The position numbers were made by a program, and so were the translations under genes. 64,000 bases of DNA, taken from Pandoraea aquatica (GTDB lineage Bacteria; Pseudomonadota; Gammaproteobacteria; Burkholderiales; Burkholderiaceae). Below the pieces are notes generated by a model. The model did not search any database. It saw nothing but the letters and a program-made list of their open reading frames with translations, and was not told the origin of the DNA. The DNA lies in the NCBI RefSeq assembly GCF_902459565.1, contig NZ_CABPSN010000004.1, forward strand, positions 1-64,000, read 5' to 3'. Shown piece after piece: positions 54,394 through 62,495 of this stretch (position 1 is the first letter of the stretch; every line of letters starts with the position of its first letter).

Positions 54394-54880
54394 AAAATTT
54401 ATCGTTTTTCGGGACGTTCTTTACGTCTCGCTGCGCTTACACGTCTCGGATTTGTCTCTTTTTCCGATAGTGCTTGTGGGATCGATGATGGCGATGAACC
54501 TCCTCGGATGTCCGTCTGGCTTGCAAGGGTGCGGATTTCGGGACGCCAGTGGCGCACGCAGTTTTCAGTGATTCGGGTGCTGCTTTCGGGGTGGGCCAAA
54601 CGGACGTTATTGCGTTGCCGCGAAACCACAGCCGTTATTCCCTGCATCGGCCATACAGCGCCGAGGTTTCCGGCAAAAAATCGGCCGCGACCGGAGGTCC
54701 GGTGGCGGCACGGATGAGCGCTTGCGGGGTGGGGCTGGCGACGAGATTTTCAGTCCCGTCGCATCGCCCTCTCTATATATAGTCAGTGCCGATTCGGGCA
54801 GGGCACGCCACGGTGCCCTGCGATCGGGTGTTTCAAACAAACAACGCTTACGCGTTACGTCGCTGGGTTATGCCGCCCGG
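54394..54880. other. Spacer between the small-protein promoter and the PanE-like gene
   Basis: No gene is supported in these bases. The only strong element is GCAGGGCAC (54798-54806) with GTGCCCTGC (54813-54821), a perfect 9 bp hairpin that lies downstream of the PanE-like gene on the minus strand and probably ends its transcript. Confidence 0.5.
54798..54821 (-). terminator. Probable terminator of the PanE-like gene
   Basis: A perfect 9 bp stem with a 6-base loop lies 60 bases after the gene's stop on the minus strand. There is no T-tract. Confidence 0.5.
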
Positions 54881-55894
54881 TTATGCCGCTTTGGCCAGAC
54901 GTTCCTGCGCGGCCGCCACGGCATCCGGCTTCGTCATGAACTCACGTTGCTTGATCAGCGCGAGCACAACGTCGAGCGTGGGCGTCGGCATATTGGCCAG
55001 GCGTCCCATCTCCTGCACGACGGAGACGAGCGGGTCGATCTCCATTGCGCGGTCGCGCTCCAGATCCTGAAGCATCGACGTCTTGTGTGCGCCCACCGCG
55101 CCGGCACCATTAATGCGGCGTTCGACGTCCACGCGGAAGTGCACACCGAACTTGTCGCCGATGGCTTTGGCTTCGAGCATCATGGCGCGCGCAATGGCAC
55201 GCGTGCCCGGATCGCTGGCGATGATGTCCAGCGTGCCGTGCGTGAGGGCCGAAATCGGGTTGAAGCAGAGATTGCCCCAGAGCTTGAGCCAGATCTCGTC
55301 GCGAATGTTTTCGCGGATCGGGGCGTCGAGCCCGCCGGCGATCATCATCTGCGAGAGCTTCTCGACGCGCTCCGTGCGCTCGCCGCTGGCTTCGCCCAGC
55401 GGAAACTTGTTGCCGTAGACGTGTTGAATCACACCCGGCGCGACCACTTCCGTGGCGGGATACACCACACAGCCGATCGCACGCTCCGGGCCGAGTTCGC
55501 GCCACTGACGGCCACCCGGGTCGATGCTCTCCAGCGTCGTGCCCTCGAGCGCGCCGCCGTGCTTATAGAAATACCAGTAGGGGATGCCGTTCACGGCCGT
55601 GACGACCGCCGTGTTCGGGCCGATCAGCGGCTGCATCGCGTCGAGTACCGACGGTACCGAGTGCGCTTTCAGGGCGATGATCACGTAATCCTGATGCCCG
55701 AGTTCGCGCGCATCGTCGGTGCAACGCAAGTGGGCGACGCGCTCTTCGCCATCGATGAGCAGCTTGAGTCCGTGCTCGCGCATGGCCGCGAGGTGCGGTC
55801 CACGTGCCACCAGACTGACATCGGCTCCGGCGCGCGCGAGTTGCACGCCGAGATAGCCACCGATGGCACCGGCGCCATAGATGCAAATCTTCAT
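54881..55894 (-). CDS. Ketopantoate-reductase-like protein, possible oxalyl-CoA reductase
   Basis: The 337-residue protein has an ApbA/PanE fold: MKICIYGAGAIGGYLG binds NADP(H), followed by IIALKAHSVPSV with Lys76, and DEIWLKLWGNLCFNPISALTHGTLD carrying the second conserved Lys and Asn. Family members reduce 2-oxo acids. In Methylobacterium extorquens the panE2 gene product was assigned as oxalyl-CoA reductase making glyoxylate from oxalyl-CoA. Its place within an oxc/frc/oxlT island and its own copy of the shared motif upstream support that role here, against a part in pantothenate synthesis. ATG 55894 lies behind a GGAGGGAG stretch. Function is inferred. Confidence 0.7.
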   Translation of the reverse strand: MKICIYGAGAIGGYLGVQLARAGADVSLVARGPHLAAMREHGLKLLIDGEERVAHLRCTDDARELGHQDYVIIALKAHSVPSVLDAMQPLIGPNTAVVTAVNGIPYWYFYKHGGALEGTTLESIDPGGRQWRELGPERAIGCVVYPATEVVAPGVIQHVYGNKFPLGEASGERTERVEKLSQMMIAGGLDAPIRENIRDEIWLKLWGNLCFNPISALTHGTLDIIASDPGTRAIARAMMLEAKAIGDKFGVHFRVDVERRINGAGAVGAHKTSMLQDLERDRAMEIDPLVSVVQEMGRLANMPTPTLDVVLALIKQREFMTKPDAVAAAQERLAKAA

Positions 55895-55978
55895 GAAGTC
55901 TCTCCCTCCAAAGGTCAATCGAAACCCGGGCCTGGTACTGGCCGCTTTATTCTTCTGATTCTTCTAATACCAAATGTT

Positions 55979-55996
55979 GTATATCGTATATCACAA
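55979..55996. promoter_or_regulatory. Island operator site C, upstream of the PanE-like gene
   Basis: ATATCGTATATCACAA at 55981-55996 lies within a direct GTATATC/GTATATC repeat (55979-55992), 85 bases before the gene start. The 14 bases CGTATATCACAAGA are identical to those at site E before the second frc. Confidence 0.6.
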
Positions 55997-56234
55997 GAAG
56001 AATAGCGCCAAGCTTTCCTAGCCCTTTTGCCCTCATGGTTTCCCCGCACAGGCCTGAAAAATGGGCATCCGCATGTGTGAGCTTTGCGGTCATGAACTGC
56101 ACTTGTGAAATGTCGGGGGACCACCCAGGAGTGAATTATTACGGTGTGTTACAGAGAGTCGGGAGGGAGCTGGGGGATGTTGTCTTGTGAGCGAAATTAG
56201 CAAAAATATCGACTTGTGCTCGTTTTAAAAAATC

Positions 56235-56286
56235 CCAAGGAGCCCGATATAAAAGGGCTGAACGCCTTGTCGGGCAAGGTTCTTGG
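56235..56286 (+). other. Possible three-way-junction RNA fold in the oxlT upstream region
   Basis: Three short helices can form: CCAAG/CTTGG (56235-56239 with 56282-56286), AGCCC/GGGCT (56241-56245 with 56255-56259) and CCTTG/CAAGG (56265-56269 with 56275-56279). Five-pair helices are easily found by chance, so the support is weak. It lies 180 bases upstream of the predicted oxlT promoter and would need another transcript. Confidence 0.25.
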
Positions 56287-56379
56287 ATCAGGTTAACTCC
56301 TTAGTGTTTTCGCATTGCGTTGTTGCGCCGCTCCGTCCTACAGTTGCGTTACTGTATCTAGCCGCCACTTAGGACAGTG

Positions 56380-56437
56380 CCTCGCGTGCCGTAGTTGTTT
56401 TCGATGCAATGGACGAAAACGACTTCGGCACGCGAGG
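56380..56437. repeat. 24 bp inverted repeat, 22 matches, upstream of oxlT
   Basis: The arms at 56380-56403 and 56414-56437 are reverse complements at 22 of 24 positions, with a 10-base loop. The outer 12 bases of each arm (CCTCGCGTGCCG and CGGCACGCGAGG) match perfectly. It ends 30 bases before the oxlT promoter's -35 box. It could be an operator, a stem in an RNA, or the remnant of a mobile palindrome. Confidence 0.85.
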
Positions 56438-56466
56438 TGGAAAACGAGGACAGCGATAAATTAGTG

Positions 56467-56494
56467 TTGACTTATATCTGATATATCGTATATT
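56467..56494 (+). promoter_or_regulatory. Predicted oxlT promoter
   Basis: TTGACT (56467-56472) and TATATT (56489-56494) are separated by 16 bases. Operator site D overlaps the spacer end and the -10 box. Confidence 0.6.
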
Positions 56495-56495
56495 T
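56483..56495 (+). promoter_or_regulatory. Island operator site D, on the oxlT promoter
   Basis: ATATCGTATATTT overlaps the -10 box of the oxlT promoter and matches the shared motif. A weaker second element, TCGGTATATTT, lies at 56499-56509. Confidence 0.55.
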
Positions 56496-56552
56496 CGTTC
56501 GGTATATTTACGGGAAACGCAATGGACTCCCGTAAGCATCAGAGACAAGTCG

Positions 56553-56597
56553 ACGAGGCATAGACCTCGTAAAGCATACCCAGGGGGCACAGACCCC
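56553..56597 (+). promoter_or_regulatory. Two leader hairpins with CAYAGA loops before oxlT
   Basis: ACGAGG-CATAGA-CCTCGT (56553-56570) has a perfect 6 bp stem and loop CATAGA. GGGG-CACAGA-CCCC (56584-56597) has a 4 bp stem and loop CACAGA. They lie in the 5' leader between promoter and start. Two hairpins with the same loop pattern suggest a paired RNA-binding site, or chance. Confidence 0.45.
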
Positions 56598-56659
56598 ATC
56601 CGGAAGGTGTTGTTGTTGTGAAGCTGCCAAACAACTGAAAACCGATGGAGGAGGTACAA

Positions 56660-57991
56660 GTGGAGACGACAAATCAACACGGTAAGCAATCCGTGTTCGC
56701 GAGCCCGTGGGTCCAGCTCGTGTTCGGCGTGATTTGCATGGCGATGATCGCCAACTTGCAATATGGGTGGACGCTGTTCGTCAACCCGATCGATGAAAAG
56801 TATCACTGGGGCCGTACGGCCATTCAGGTGGCGTTCACGATTTTCGTCGTGACGGAAACCTGGCTGGTGCCGATCGAAGGGTATCTGGTCGACAAGTTCG
56901 GTCCGCGCCCGGTCGTGGTCGGTGGTGGTCTGTTGTGCGGTATCGCCTGGGTGCTCAATGCCTATGCGTCCTCGCTGCCGATGCTGTATTTCGCAGCGGC
57001 CGTGGGCGGTGTCGGTGCCGGTGCGGTGTATGGCACCTGCGTGGGTAACGCTCTGAAGTGGTTCCCGGACCGCCGTGGTCTTGCCGCAGGTATTACCGCC
57101 GCCGGTTTCGGCGCCGGTTCGGCACTGACCGTGGTACCGATCGCCAACATGATCAAGTCCAGCGGCTATGAGAACACCTTCCTGACCTTCGGGCTGGGAC
57201 AGGGGATCATCGTGCTGGTGCTGGGTCTGGCGCTCGCCAGTCCGCCCGCATCGATCGAAGCGCTCAAGAAGCTGGCACCGGGCGCAATGCGCTACAACGC
57301 CAAGCCGACGGAAGTCATGCGCTCCCCGGTGTTCTGGCTGATGTATCTGATGTTCGTGCTGATGGCCGCTGGCGGTCTGATGGCAACGGCACAGCTCGGC
57401 CCGATCGCCAAGGACTACGGTCTGGATCAGGCACCTGTCTCGCTTCTCGGTCTCACGCTGCCCGCACTCACCTTCGCACTGGCCATCGACCGTGTGCTCA
57501 ACGGGGTGACGCGTCCGGTGTTCGGCTGGATTTCGGACAAGATCGGTCGTGAGAACACGATGTTCATCGCCTTCGCGATGGAAGCCGTGGGGATCTACGC
57601 ACTGGCAAAGTACGGCCAGCATCCGGTGGCCTTCGTGCTGCTGACCGGCCTGGTGTTCTTCGCCTGGGGTGAGATCTACAGCTTGTTCCCGGCAACCTGC
57701 GCCGATACGTATGGCTCGAAGTATGCGGCGACCAATGCGGGGATGTTGTACACCGCGAAGGGGACCGCTGCCTTGCTGGTGCCGTTCTCGAGCATCATCA
57801 CCTCGATGACCGGTAGTTGGCAGGCTGTCTTCATGGTCGCTTGTGCCATGAATGCCTTCGCCGCCTTCCTTGCCTTGTTTGTCTTGAAGCCGATGCGTGC
57901 CCGTCTGGCACAGCGTTACGCCAGCGACTACAAGGCGGAGTCGAGCGAGCCGGTCGTGAAGGCCGCGGACCTGAGCCGCAGCACCACGTAA
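56660..57991 (+). CDS. oxlT: Oxalate:formate antiporter (MFS)
   Basis: The 443-residue protein has 12 membrane helices of the OxlT group. It begins in the membrane with PWVQLVFGVICMAMIANLQYGWTLFVNPI and contains KWFPDRRGLAAGITAAGFGAGSALTVVPIANM. A basic residue pair typical of OxlT is present: an Arg in LAIDRVLNGVTRPVFGW (helix 8) and a Lys in YTAKGTAALLVPFSS (helix 11), matching Arg272 and Lys355 of the Oxalobacter protein. GTG 56660 is preferred because AGGAGG lies 4 bases before it; ATG 56645 has no ribosome site and would place AGGAGG inside the gene. It exchanges oxalate for formate at the inner membrane. Confidence 0.9.
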   Translation: METTNQHGKQSVFASPWVQLVFGVICMAMIANLQYGWTLFVNPIDEKYHWGRTAIQVAFTIFVVTETWLVPIEGYLVDKFGPRPVVVGGGLLCGIAWVLNAYASSLPMLYFAAAVGGVGAGAVYGTCVGNALKWFPDRRGLAAGITAAGFGAGSALTVVPIANMIKSSGYENTFLTFGLGQGIIVLVLGLALASPPASIEALKKLAPGAMRYNAKPTEVMRSPVFWLMYLMFVLMAAGGLMATAQLGPIAKDYGLDQAPVSLLGLTLPALTFALAIDRVLNGVTRPVFGWISDKIGRENTMFIAFAMEAVGIYALAKYGQHPVAFVLLTGLVFFAWGEIYSLFPATCADTYGSKYAATNAGMLYTAKGTAALLVPFSSIITSMTGSWQAVFMVACAMNAFAAFLALFVLKPMRARLAQRYASDYKAESSEPVVKAADLSRSTT

Positions 57992-58002
57992 AGCGAGTTC
58001 GA

Positions 58003-58019
58003 TAGGTCACTCAGACCTA
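58003..58019 (+). terminator. Weak hairpin after oxlT
   Basis: TAGGTC (58003-58008) pairs with GACCTA (58014-58019), 12 bases after the stop codon. It would allow readthrough into oxc. Confidence 0.3.
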
Positions 58020-58081
58020 AATAAGTAATAAGCAGTACTAATTAGAGGCAGATTGGCTGGCTTGATTAGCAACATGTTTAA

Positions 58082-58125
58082 CCGGCGTGCAATCCGGGCC
58101 CTTGCGGGTTCGGTTGCACGGCCGG
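58082..58125 (+). promoter_or_regulatory. Long stem-loop between oxlT and oxc
   Basis: CCGGCGTGCAA (58082-58092) pairs with TTGCACGGCCGG (58114-58125) with one bulged G, and the interior holds CCC/GGG pairs. No T-tract follows. With no shared-motif site before oxc, oxc probably depends on oxlT transcription, and this hairpin may adjust the message level or protect its 5' end. Confidence 0.5.
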
Positions 58126-58216
58126 GTGAGCAAGTAGAGAAGCAGTACAGGAATACCCACTAATCGTCAGACAAGACGACGCAACACTGAAACCGGAAAA
58201 ATTGGAGGAGAGAATT

Positions 58217-59995
58217 ATGTCCATTGCGATGACCGTGCCAGTCGGCAAGGCGGAAAACGAGACGCTCGAAGACAACAGCCGACACGCGAACATCGTGTCC
58301 GAGGCAGCAACGACCGATGGCTTCCATCTGGTCATCGATGCCCTGAAAGCGAACGACATCGACACCATCTTCGGTCTGGTGGGGATTCCCATCACCGACC
58401 TGGCTCGCCTGGCGCAAGCCGAGGGCCTGCGCTTCATCGGCTTCCGCCATGAGCAGCACGCCGGCCACGCCGCCGCGATCGCTGGCTACATGACGCAAAA
58501 GCCGGGCATTTGCCTGACGGTGTCCGCACCGGGCTTCCTGAACGGCCTGACGGCACTCGCCAACGCCACCACGAACTGCTTCCCGATGATTCTCATCAGC
58601 GGTTCGAGCGAGCGTGAAATCGTCGACCTGCAACAGGGCGACTACGAAGAAATGGATCAGCTCAATGCGGCCAAGCCGTATTGCAAGGCGGCTTATCGCG
58701 TGCTGCACGCCGAAGACATCGGCGTGGGCCTTGCCCGCGCGATCCGCGCAGCCGTGTCGGGTCGCCCCGGCGGCGTCTATCTGGATCTGCCGGCCAAGCT
58801 GCTGTCGCAGACCATCGACGCACAGAAGGCCAAGGATTCGCTGATCCGCGTGATCGACGCCGCACCGCGTCAGATCCCGGCGCAGGACGCTGTTCAGCGC
58901 GCCCTCGACGTGATCAAGGGCGCCAAGCGTCCGCTGATTCTGTTGGGCAAGGGCGCTTCGTACGCTCAGGCCGACGAAGACATCCGCGCACTCGTCGAGA
59001 AGACCGGCATTCCGTATCTGCCGATGTCGATGGCCAAGGGCCTGCTGCCCGACACGCACGAGCAATCGGCGGCTGCTGCACGTTCGTTCGTGCTGCAAGA
59101 AGCCGACGTCGTCGTGCTGATCGGCGCGCGCCTGAACTGGCTGCTCGCTCACGGCAAGGGCAAGACCTGGGGTGCCGCACCGAAGAAGTTCGTGCAGATC
59201 GACATCTCGCCGACGGAAATCGACAGCAACGTCGCGATTGCCGCACCGGTGATCGGTGACATCGGTTCGTGCGTGAAGGCACTGCTCGCCGGTGTGGATG
59301 CCAACTTCGGCAAGCCGTCGGCCGAGTGGACCGGCGCCATCGCCGAGCGCAAGAACAAGAACCTGACGAAGATGGCGGCCACGCTTGCGCAGAATCCGTC
59401 GCCGATGAACTTCCACAGCGCACTCGGCGCGATCCGCGACGTGCTCAAGAAGCACCCGGACATCAACCTCGTCAACGAAGGCGCGAACACGCTGGACTAC
59501 GCGCGCAGCATCATCGACCAGTACCAGCCGCGCAAGCGCTTCGACTCGGGTACGTGGGGCGTGATGGGTATCGGCATGGGCTTCGCCATCGGCGCGGCAG
59601 TCACGAGCGGCCTGCCGGTCGTGGCGATCGAAGGCGACAGCGCCTTCGGCTTCAGCGGCATGGAACTCGAAACCATCTGCCGTTACGAGCTGCCGATCAC
59701 CACCATCATCTTCAACAACAACGGTGTGTATCGCGGCACCGACGTCAACCCGACGGGCGGCAAGGACGTGGCCCCGACGGTGTTCGTCAAGGGCGCGCGC
59801 TACGACAAGATGATCGAAGCGTTCGGTGGCATTGGTTACAACGTGACCACGCCGGCCGAGCTGACCAAGGCCCTCGAAGAATCCATTGCCTCGGGCAAGC
59901 CGGTCCTGATCAACGCCGTGATCGATGAATCCGCAGGCACCGAAAGCGGTCGTCTGACGAACCTGAATCCGCAAAGCGCGGCGATGAAAAAGTAA
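58217..59995 (+). CDS. oxc: Oxalyl-CoA decarboxylase
   Basis: The 592-residue ThDP enzyme decarboxylates oxalyl-CoA to formyl-CoA. The catalytic Glu79 is in [20 protein letters not shown] (Glu56 in the Oxalobacter enzyme; the difference of 23 reflects an N-terminal extension). The ThDP/Mg motif runs from GDS (about 473-475) to NNN (about 500-502) in [23 protein letters not shown] and [19 protein letters not shown] lies before ATG 58217. The length and motifs leave no doubt. Its product is handed to Frc; the gene lies 28 bases ahead of frc. Confidence 0.98.
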   Translation: MSIAMTVPVGKAENETLEDNSRHANIVSEAATTDGFHLVIDALKANDIDTIFGLVGIPITDLARLAQAEGLRFIGFRHEQHAGHAAAIAGYMTQKPGICLTVSAPGFLNGLTALANATTNCFPMILISGSSEREIVDLQQGDYEEMDQLNAAKPYCKAAYRVLHAEDIGVGLARAIRAAVSGRPGGVYLDLPAKLLSQTIDAQKAKDSLIRVIDAAPRQIPAQDAVQRALDVIKGAKRPLILLGKGASYAQADEDIRALVEKTGIPYLPMSMAKGLLPDTHEQSAAAARSFVLQEADVVVLIGARLNWLLAHGKGKTWGAAPKKFVQIDISPTEIDSNVAIAAPVIGDIGSCVKALLAGVDANFGKPSAEWTGAIAERKNKNLTKMAATLAQNPSPMNFHSALGAIRDVLKKHPDINLVNEGANTLDYARSIIDQYQPRKRFDSGTWGVMGIGMGFAIGAAVTSGLPVVAIEGDSAFGFSGMELETICRYELPITTIIFNNNGVYRGTDVNPTGGKDVAPTVFVKGARYDKMIEAFGGIGYNVTTPAELTKALEESIASGKPVLINAVIDESAGTESGRLTNLNPQSAAMKK

Positions 59996-60022
59996 GAGCC
60001 GAGTCAATCAAGGAGACATGAC

Positions 60023-61273
60023 ATGAGCAAACCCCTCGAAGGAATCAAGATCATCGACTTCACGCACGTGCAGGCCGGCCCGGCTTGTACCCAGCTGCTG
60101 GCCTGGTTCGGCGCTGACGTGATCAAGGTGGAACGCCCGGGTTCGGGCGACGTCACGCGTAACCAACTGCGCGACATCCCCGACGCCGATGCCTTGTACT
60201 TCACGATGCTCAACAGCAACAAGCGCTCGTTGACGCTGGACACGAAGACGCAAGAAGGCAAGGAAGTGCTAGAAAAGCTCGTGCGCGAATCCGACGTGCT
60301 GGTGGAGAACTTCGGCCCGGGCGCTCTGGACCGCATGGGCTTCTCGTGGGAGCGTCTGAACGAACTCAACCCGAAGCTGATCATGGCCTCGGTGAAGGGC
60401 TTCTCGGACGGTCACCACTACGACGACCTGAAGGTGTATGAGAACGTGGCGCAGTGCGCAGGCGGTGCCGCCTCGACGACGGGTTTCTGGGACGGTCCCC
60501 CCACGGTGTCGGCCGCAGCACTGGGCGACAGCAACACGGGTATGCACCTCGCGATCGGTATTCTGACGGCCATCATCGGCCGCGGTCAGACGGGCCGTGG
60601 CCAGAAGGTCGCTGTCTCGATGCAGGATTCGGTCATCAACCTGTGCCGCGTGAAGCTGCGCGACCAACAGCGTCTGGACCGTATCGGCTACCTCGAAGAG
60701 TATCCGCAGTACCCGCACGGCGAGTTCAGCGATGTCGTGCCGCGCGGCGGTAACGCTGGCGGTGGCGGTCAGCCGGGCTGGGTGCTCAAGTGCAAGGGCT
60801 GGGAAACGGACCCGAACGCTTACATCTACTTCACGATTCAGGGCCACGCCTGGGAACCGATCTGCCGCGCACTGGGCAAGCCGGAGTGGATCAGCGATCC
60901 GAACTACGCAACGCCGCAAGCCCGTCAACCGCACATCTTCGACATCTTCGCGACCATCGAAGCCTGGCTGGCCGACAAGACGAAGTACGAAGCGGTCGAC
61001 ATCCTGCGCAAGTTCGACATCCCGTGCGCACCGGTGCTCTCGATGAAGGAAATCGCCAACGATCCGTCGCTGCGCGCATCGGGCACGATCGTGGAAGTGC
61101 CGCACAAGGAACGTGGTTCGTACCTGACCGTCGGCAGCCCGATCAAGTTCTCCGGTCTGAAGCCGGAAATCACGGGTTCGCCGCTGCTGGGTGAGCACAC
61201 CGACGAGATTCTGGCCGAGCTGGGTTACAGCAAGGACCAGATCGCTAACCTGCACACGTCGCGCTCGGTCTAA
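60023..61273 (+). CDS. frc: Formyl-CoA:oxalate CoA-transferase, copy 1
   Basis: The 416-residue family III CoA-transferase has Gln17 in [26 protein letters not shown], the catalytic Asp169 in [12 protein letters not shown] and the glycine loop [12 protein letters not shown], all as in the Oxalobacter enzyme. It moves CoA from formyl-CoA to oxalate, giving oxalyl-CoA for Oxc and formate for export. AAGGAG precedes the ATG, 28 bases after oxc, so both are one unit. A perfect terminator follows. Confidence 0.97.
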   Translation: MSKPLEGIKIIDFTHVQAGPACTQLLAWFGADVIKVERPGSGDVTRNQLRDIPDADALYFTMLNSNKRSLTLDTKTQEGKEVLEKLVRESDVLVENFGPGALDRMGFSWERLNELNPKLIMASVKGFSDGHHYDDLKVYENVAQCAGGAASTTGFWDGPPTVSAAALGDSNTGMHLAIGILTAIIGRGQTGRGQKVAVSMQDSVINLCRVKLRDQQRLDRIGYLEEYPQYPHGEFSDVVPRGGNAGGGGQPGWVLKCKGWETDPNAYIYFTIQGHAWEPICRALGKPEWISDPNYATPQARQPHIFDIFATIEAWLADKTKYEAVDILRKFDIPCAPVLSMKEIANDPSLRASGTIVEVPHKERGSYLTVGSPIKFSGLKPEITGSPLLGEHTDEILAELGYSKDQIANLHTSRSV

Positions 61274-61362
61274 GACCGTTACGCAACATCGCGATGTCGC
61301 ACGTGCCGTCGCTGCCTTTGGGCGGCGGTGGTGCGGGCATCTCGCAAGCAGGCAAGGTGTTC

Positions 61363-61404
61363 ATGGGTGCGGCTCCCTGCGGAGTCGGCACCCATTTTTA
61401 TTTT
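61363..61404 (+). terminator. Rho-independent terminator after frc
   Basis: ATGGGTGC (61363-61370) pairs with GCACCCAT (61388-61395), with additional inner pairs GGCTCC/GGAGTC, and is followed by TTTTATTTTC. It ends the oxlT-oxc-frc run. Confidence 0.9.
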
Positions 61405-61508
61405 CGGGACCGTGTTGTCCTCTAATTGATGTACTTTATTGGCATGTTTGGCAACTTCGTCAATCAACGATGCCAATCGCATTCCCCCACAAGATTATTG
61501 GAGACATC

Positions 61509-61949
61509 ATGAGCGTATCCGTCGACGTCAGGCAGTTGGTAGAAGTGGTGGGCGACGCCATCGTCGTGGCCGACCCGCAAAACATCATCACGCTCTGGAA
61601 TTCCGGTGCGCAGAAGATGTTCGGTTTCTCGGCCGAAGAGGCGGTCGGCCAGCCGCTGGACATCATCATTCCGGACCGGCTGCGGGCACGGCACAACGAA
61701 GGCTATGCCAAGACGATGGAGACCGGCCAGACCAAATATGGCAGCGATCTGCTCAAGGTGCCCGCCGCGCATAAGGACGGCCGTGCCATGTCGATTGCCT
61801 TCACCGTCGCGCTGCTGCACGGCGACGCCGGCGAAGTGACCGGGATCGTTGCCGTGATTCGCGACGAGACCGCACGCTTTCAGGAAGACCGTCAGTTGCG
61901 CAAGCGCGTAACCGAACTCGAAGCCAAGCTCGCCGCCACGGCAAGTTGA
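61509..61949 (+). CDS. Stand-alone PAS-domain protein
   Basis: The 146-residue product consists of one PAS domain (residues ~8-120: QLVEVVGDAIVVADPQNIITLWNSGAQKMFGFSAEEAVGQPLDIIIPDRLRARHNEGYAKTMETG) and a C-terminal helix (RQLRKRVTELEAKLAATA) suited to coiled-coil pairing. There is no kinase, GGDEF or HTH output. GGAG lies 6 bases before ATG 61509. It lies between the two frc genes after a terminator, so it has its own transcript. It could sense redox state or a small ligand and act on a partner such as the regulator or the decarboxylation enzymes; that is inference. Confidence 0.75.
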   Translation: MSVSVDVRQLVEVVGDAIVVADPQNIITLWNSGAQKMFGFSAEEAVGQPLDIIIPDRLRARHNEGYAKTMETGQTKYGSDLLKVPAAHKDGRAMSIAFTVALLHGDAGEVTGIVAVIRDETARFQEDRQLRKRVTELEAKLAATAS

Positions 61950-62018
61950 CGGACTGACAACCGTCGGGGACAGGGCGCCCGAGTTACGTCGCCGCCTGAC
62001 TTCCCGAAGCGGCAAAAG

Positions 62019-62053
62019 AAGCACCGATGCGCCATGCGCACCGGTGCTTTTTT
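62019..62053 (+). terminator. Rho-independent terminator after the PAS gene
   Basis: AAGCACCG (62019-62026) pairs with CGGTGCTT (62042-62049), loop of 15 with further inner pairs, followed by T residues through 62053 and GTTTTC. Confidence 0.9.
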
Positions 62054-62306
62054 GTTTTCAGCGAAGGAAAAAGGTCAGGGCATCCTTCGATAAGTATTTT
62101 GTATTCAATATATTTAAAGTGAGGCGATGCAAATCCAACCCGTTCGTCGCCCCAATTCATCGTCATGACACATGCCTGTAAACCCGTATTACGCCGCGAG
62201 ATATCGGGCAATGTTGCGATGCGGAGTCCCTTTATTGATAGGGATCTGAGCGATTTTGACGACGAAATGCCGCGACACAGCAAATCGCATCGGCAACAAA
62301 AAGCCG

Positions 62307-62335
62307 TTGATAAAATATCGTGTATGAAATACCGT
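62307..62335 (+). promoter_or_regulatory. Predicted promoter of the second frc
   Basis: TTGATA (62307-62312) and TACCGT (62330-62335) are separated by 17 bases. The -10 box lies inside operator site E. Confidence 0.5.
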
Positions 62336-62344
62336 ATATCACAA
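62329..62344 (+). promoter_or_regulatory. Island operator site E, on the second frc promoter
   Basis: ATACCGTATATCACAA overlaps the -10 box. It shares CGTATATCACAAGA exactly with site C before the PanE-like gene. The core ATACCGTAT is a palindrome around its central base. Confidence 0.6.
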
Positions 62345-62495
62345 GATTCGATCGACGAATGGAATGGCGCCCGAAGAGGCGACAGCCGTCGTCAGATCCG
62401 GTGAGACCCACGTGTGAGGCTGCTTTCAGAACGGCTATCGGGGGACTCTCGCGCACCCATTACATAAACGCCGTCGCATCAGGAGGAGACAAACC

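Larger units (their letters stand above)
61950..62495. other. Region between the PAS gene and the second frc
   Basis: The 546 bases hold a terminator (62019-62053) and the promoter and operator of the second frc (62307-62345). The part between is AT-richer than its surroundings and no gene is supported in it. Confidence 0.5.

Noticed and set aside
54307-54717. A plus-strand 136-codon frame in the gntR upstream region
   Set aside because: It overlaps the operator and leader of the small protein, has no ribosome site and an arginine-rich, motif-free translation.
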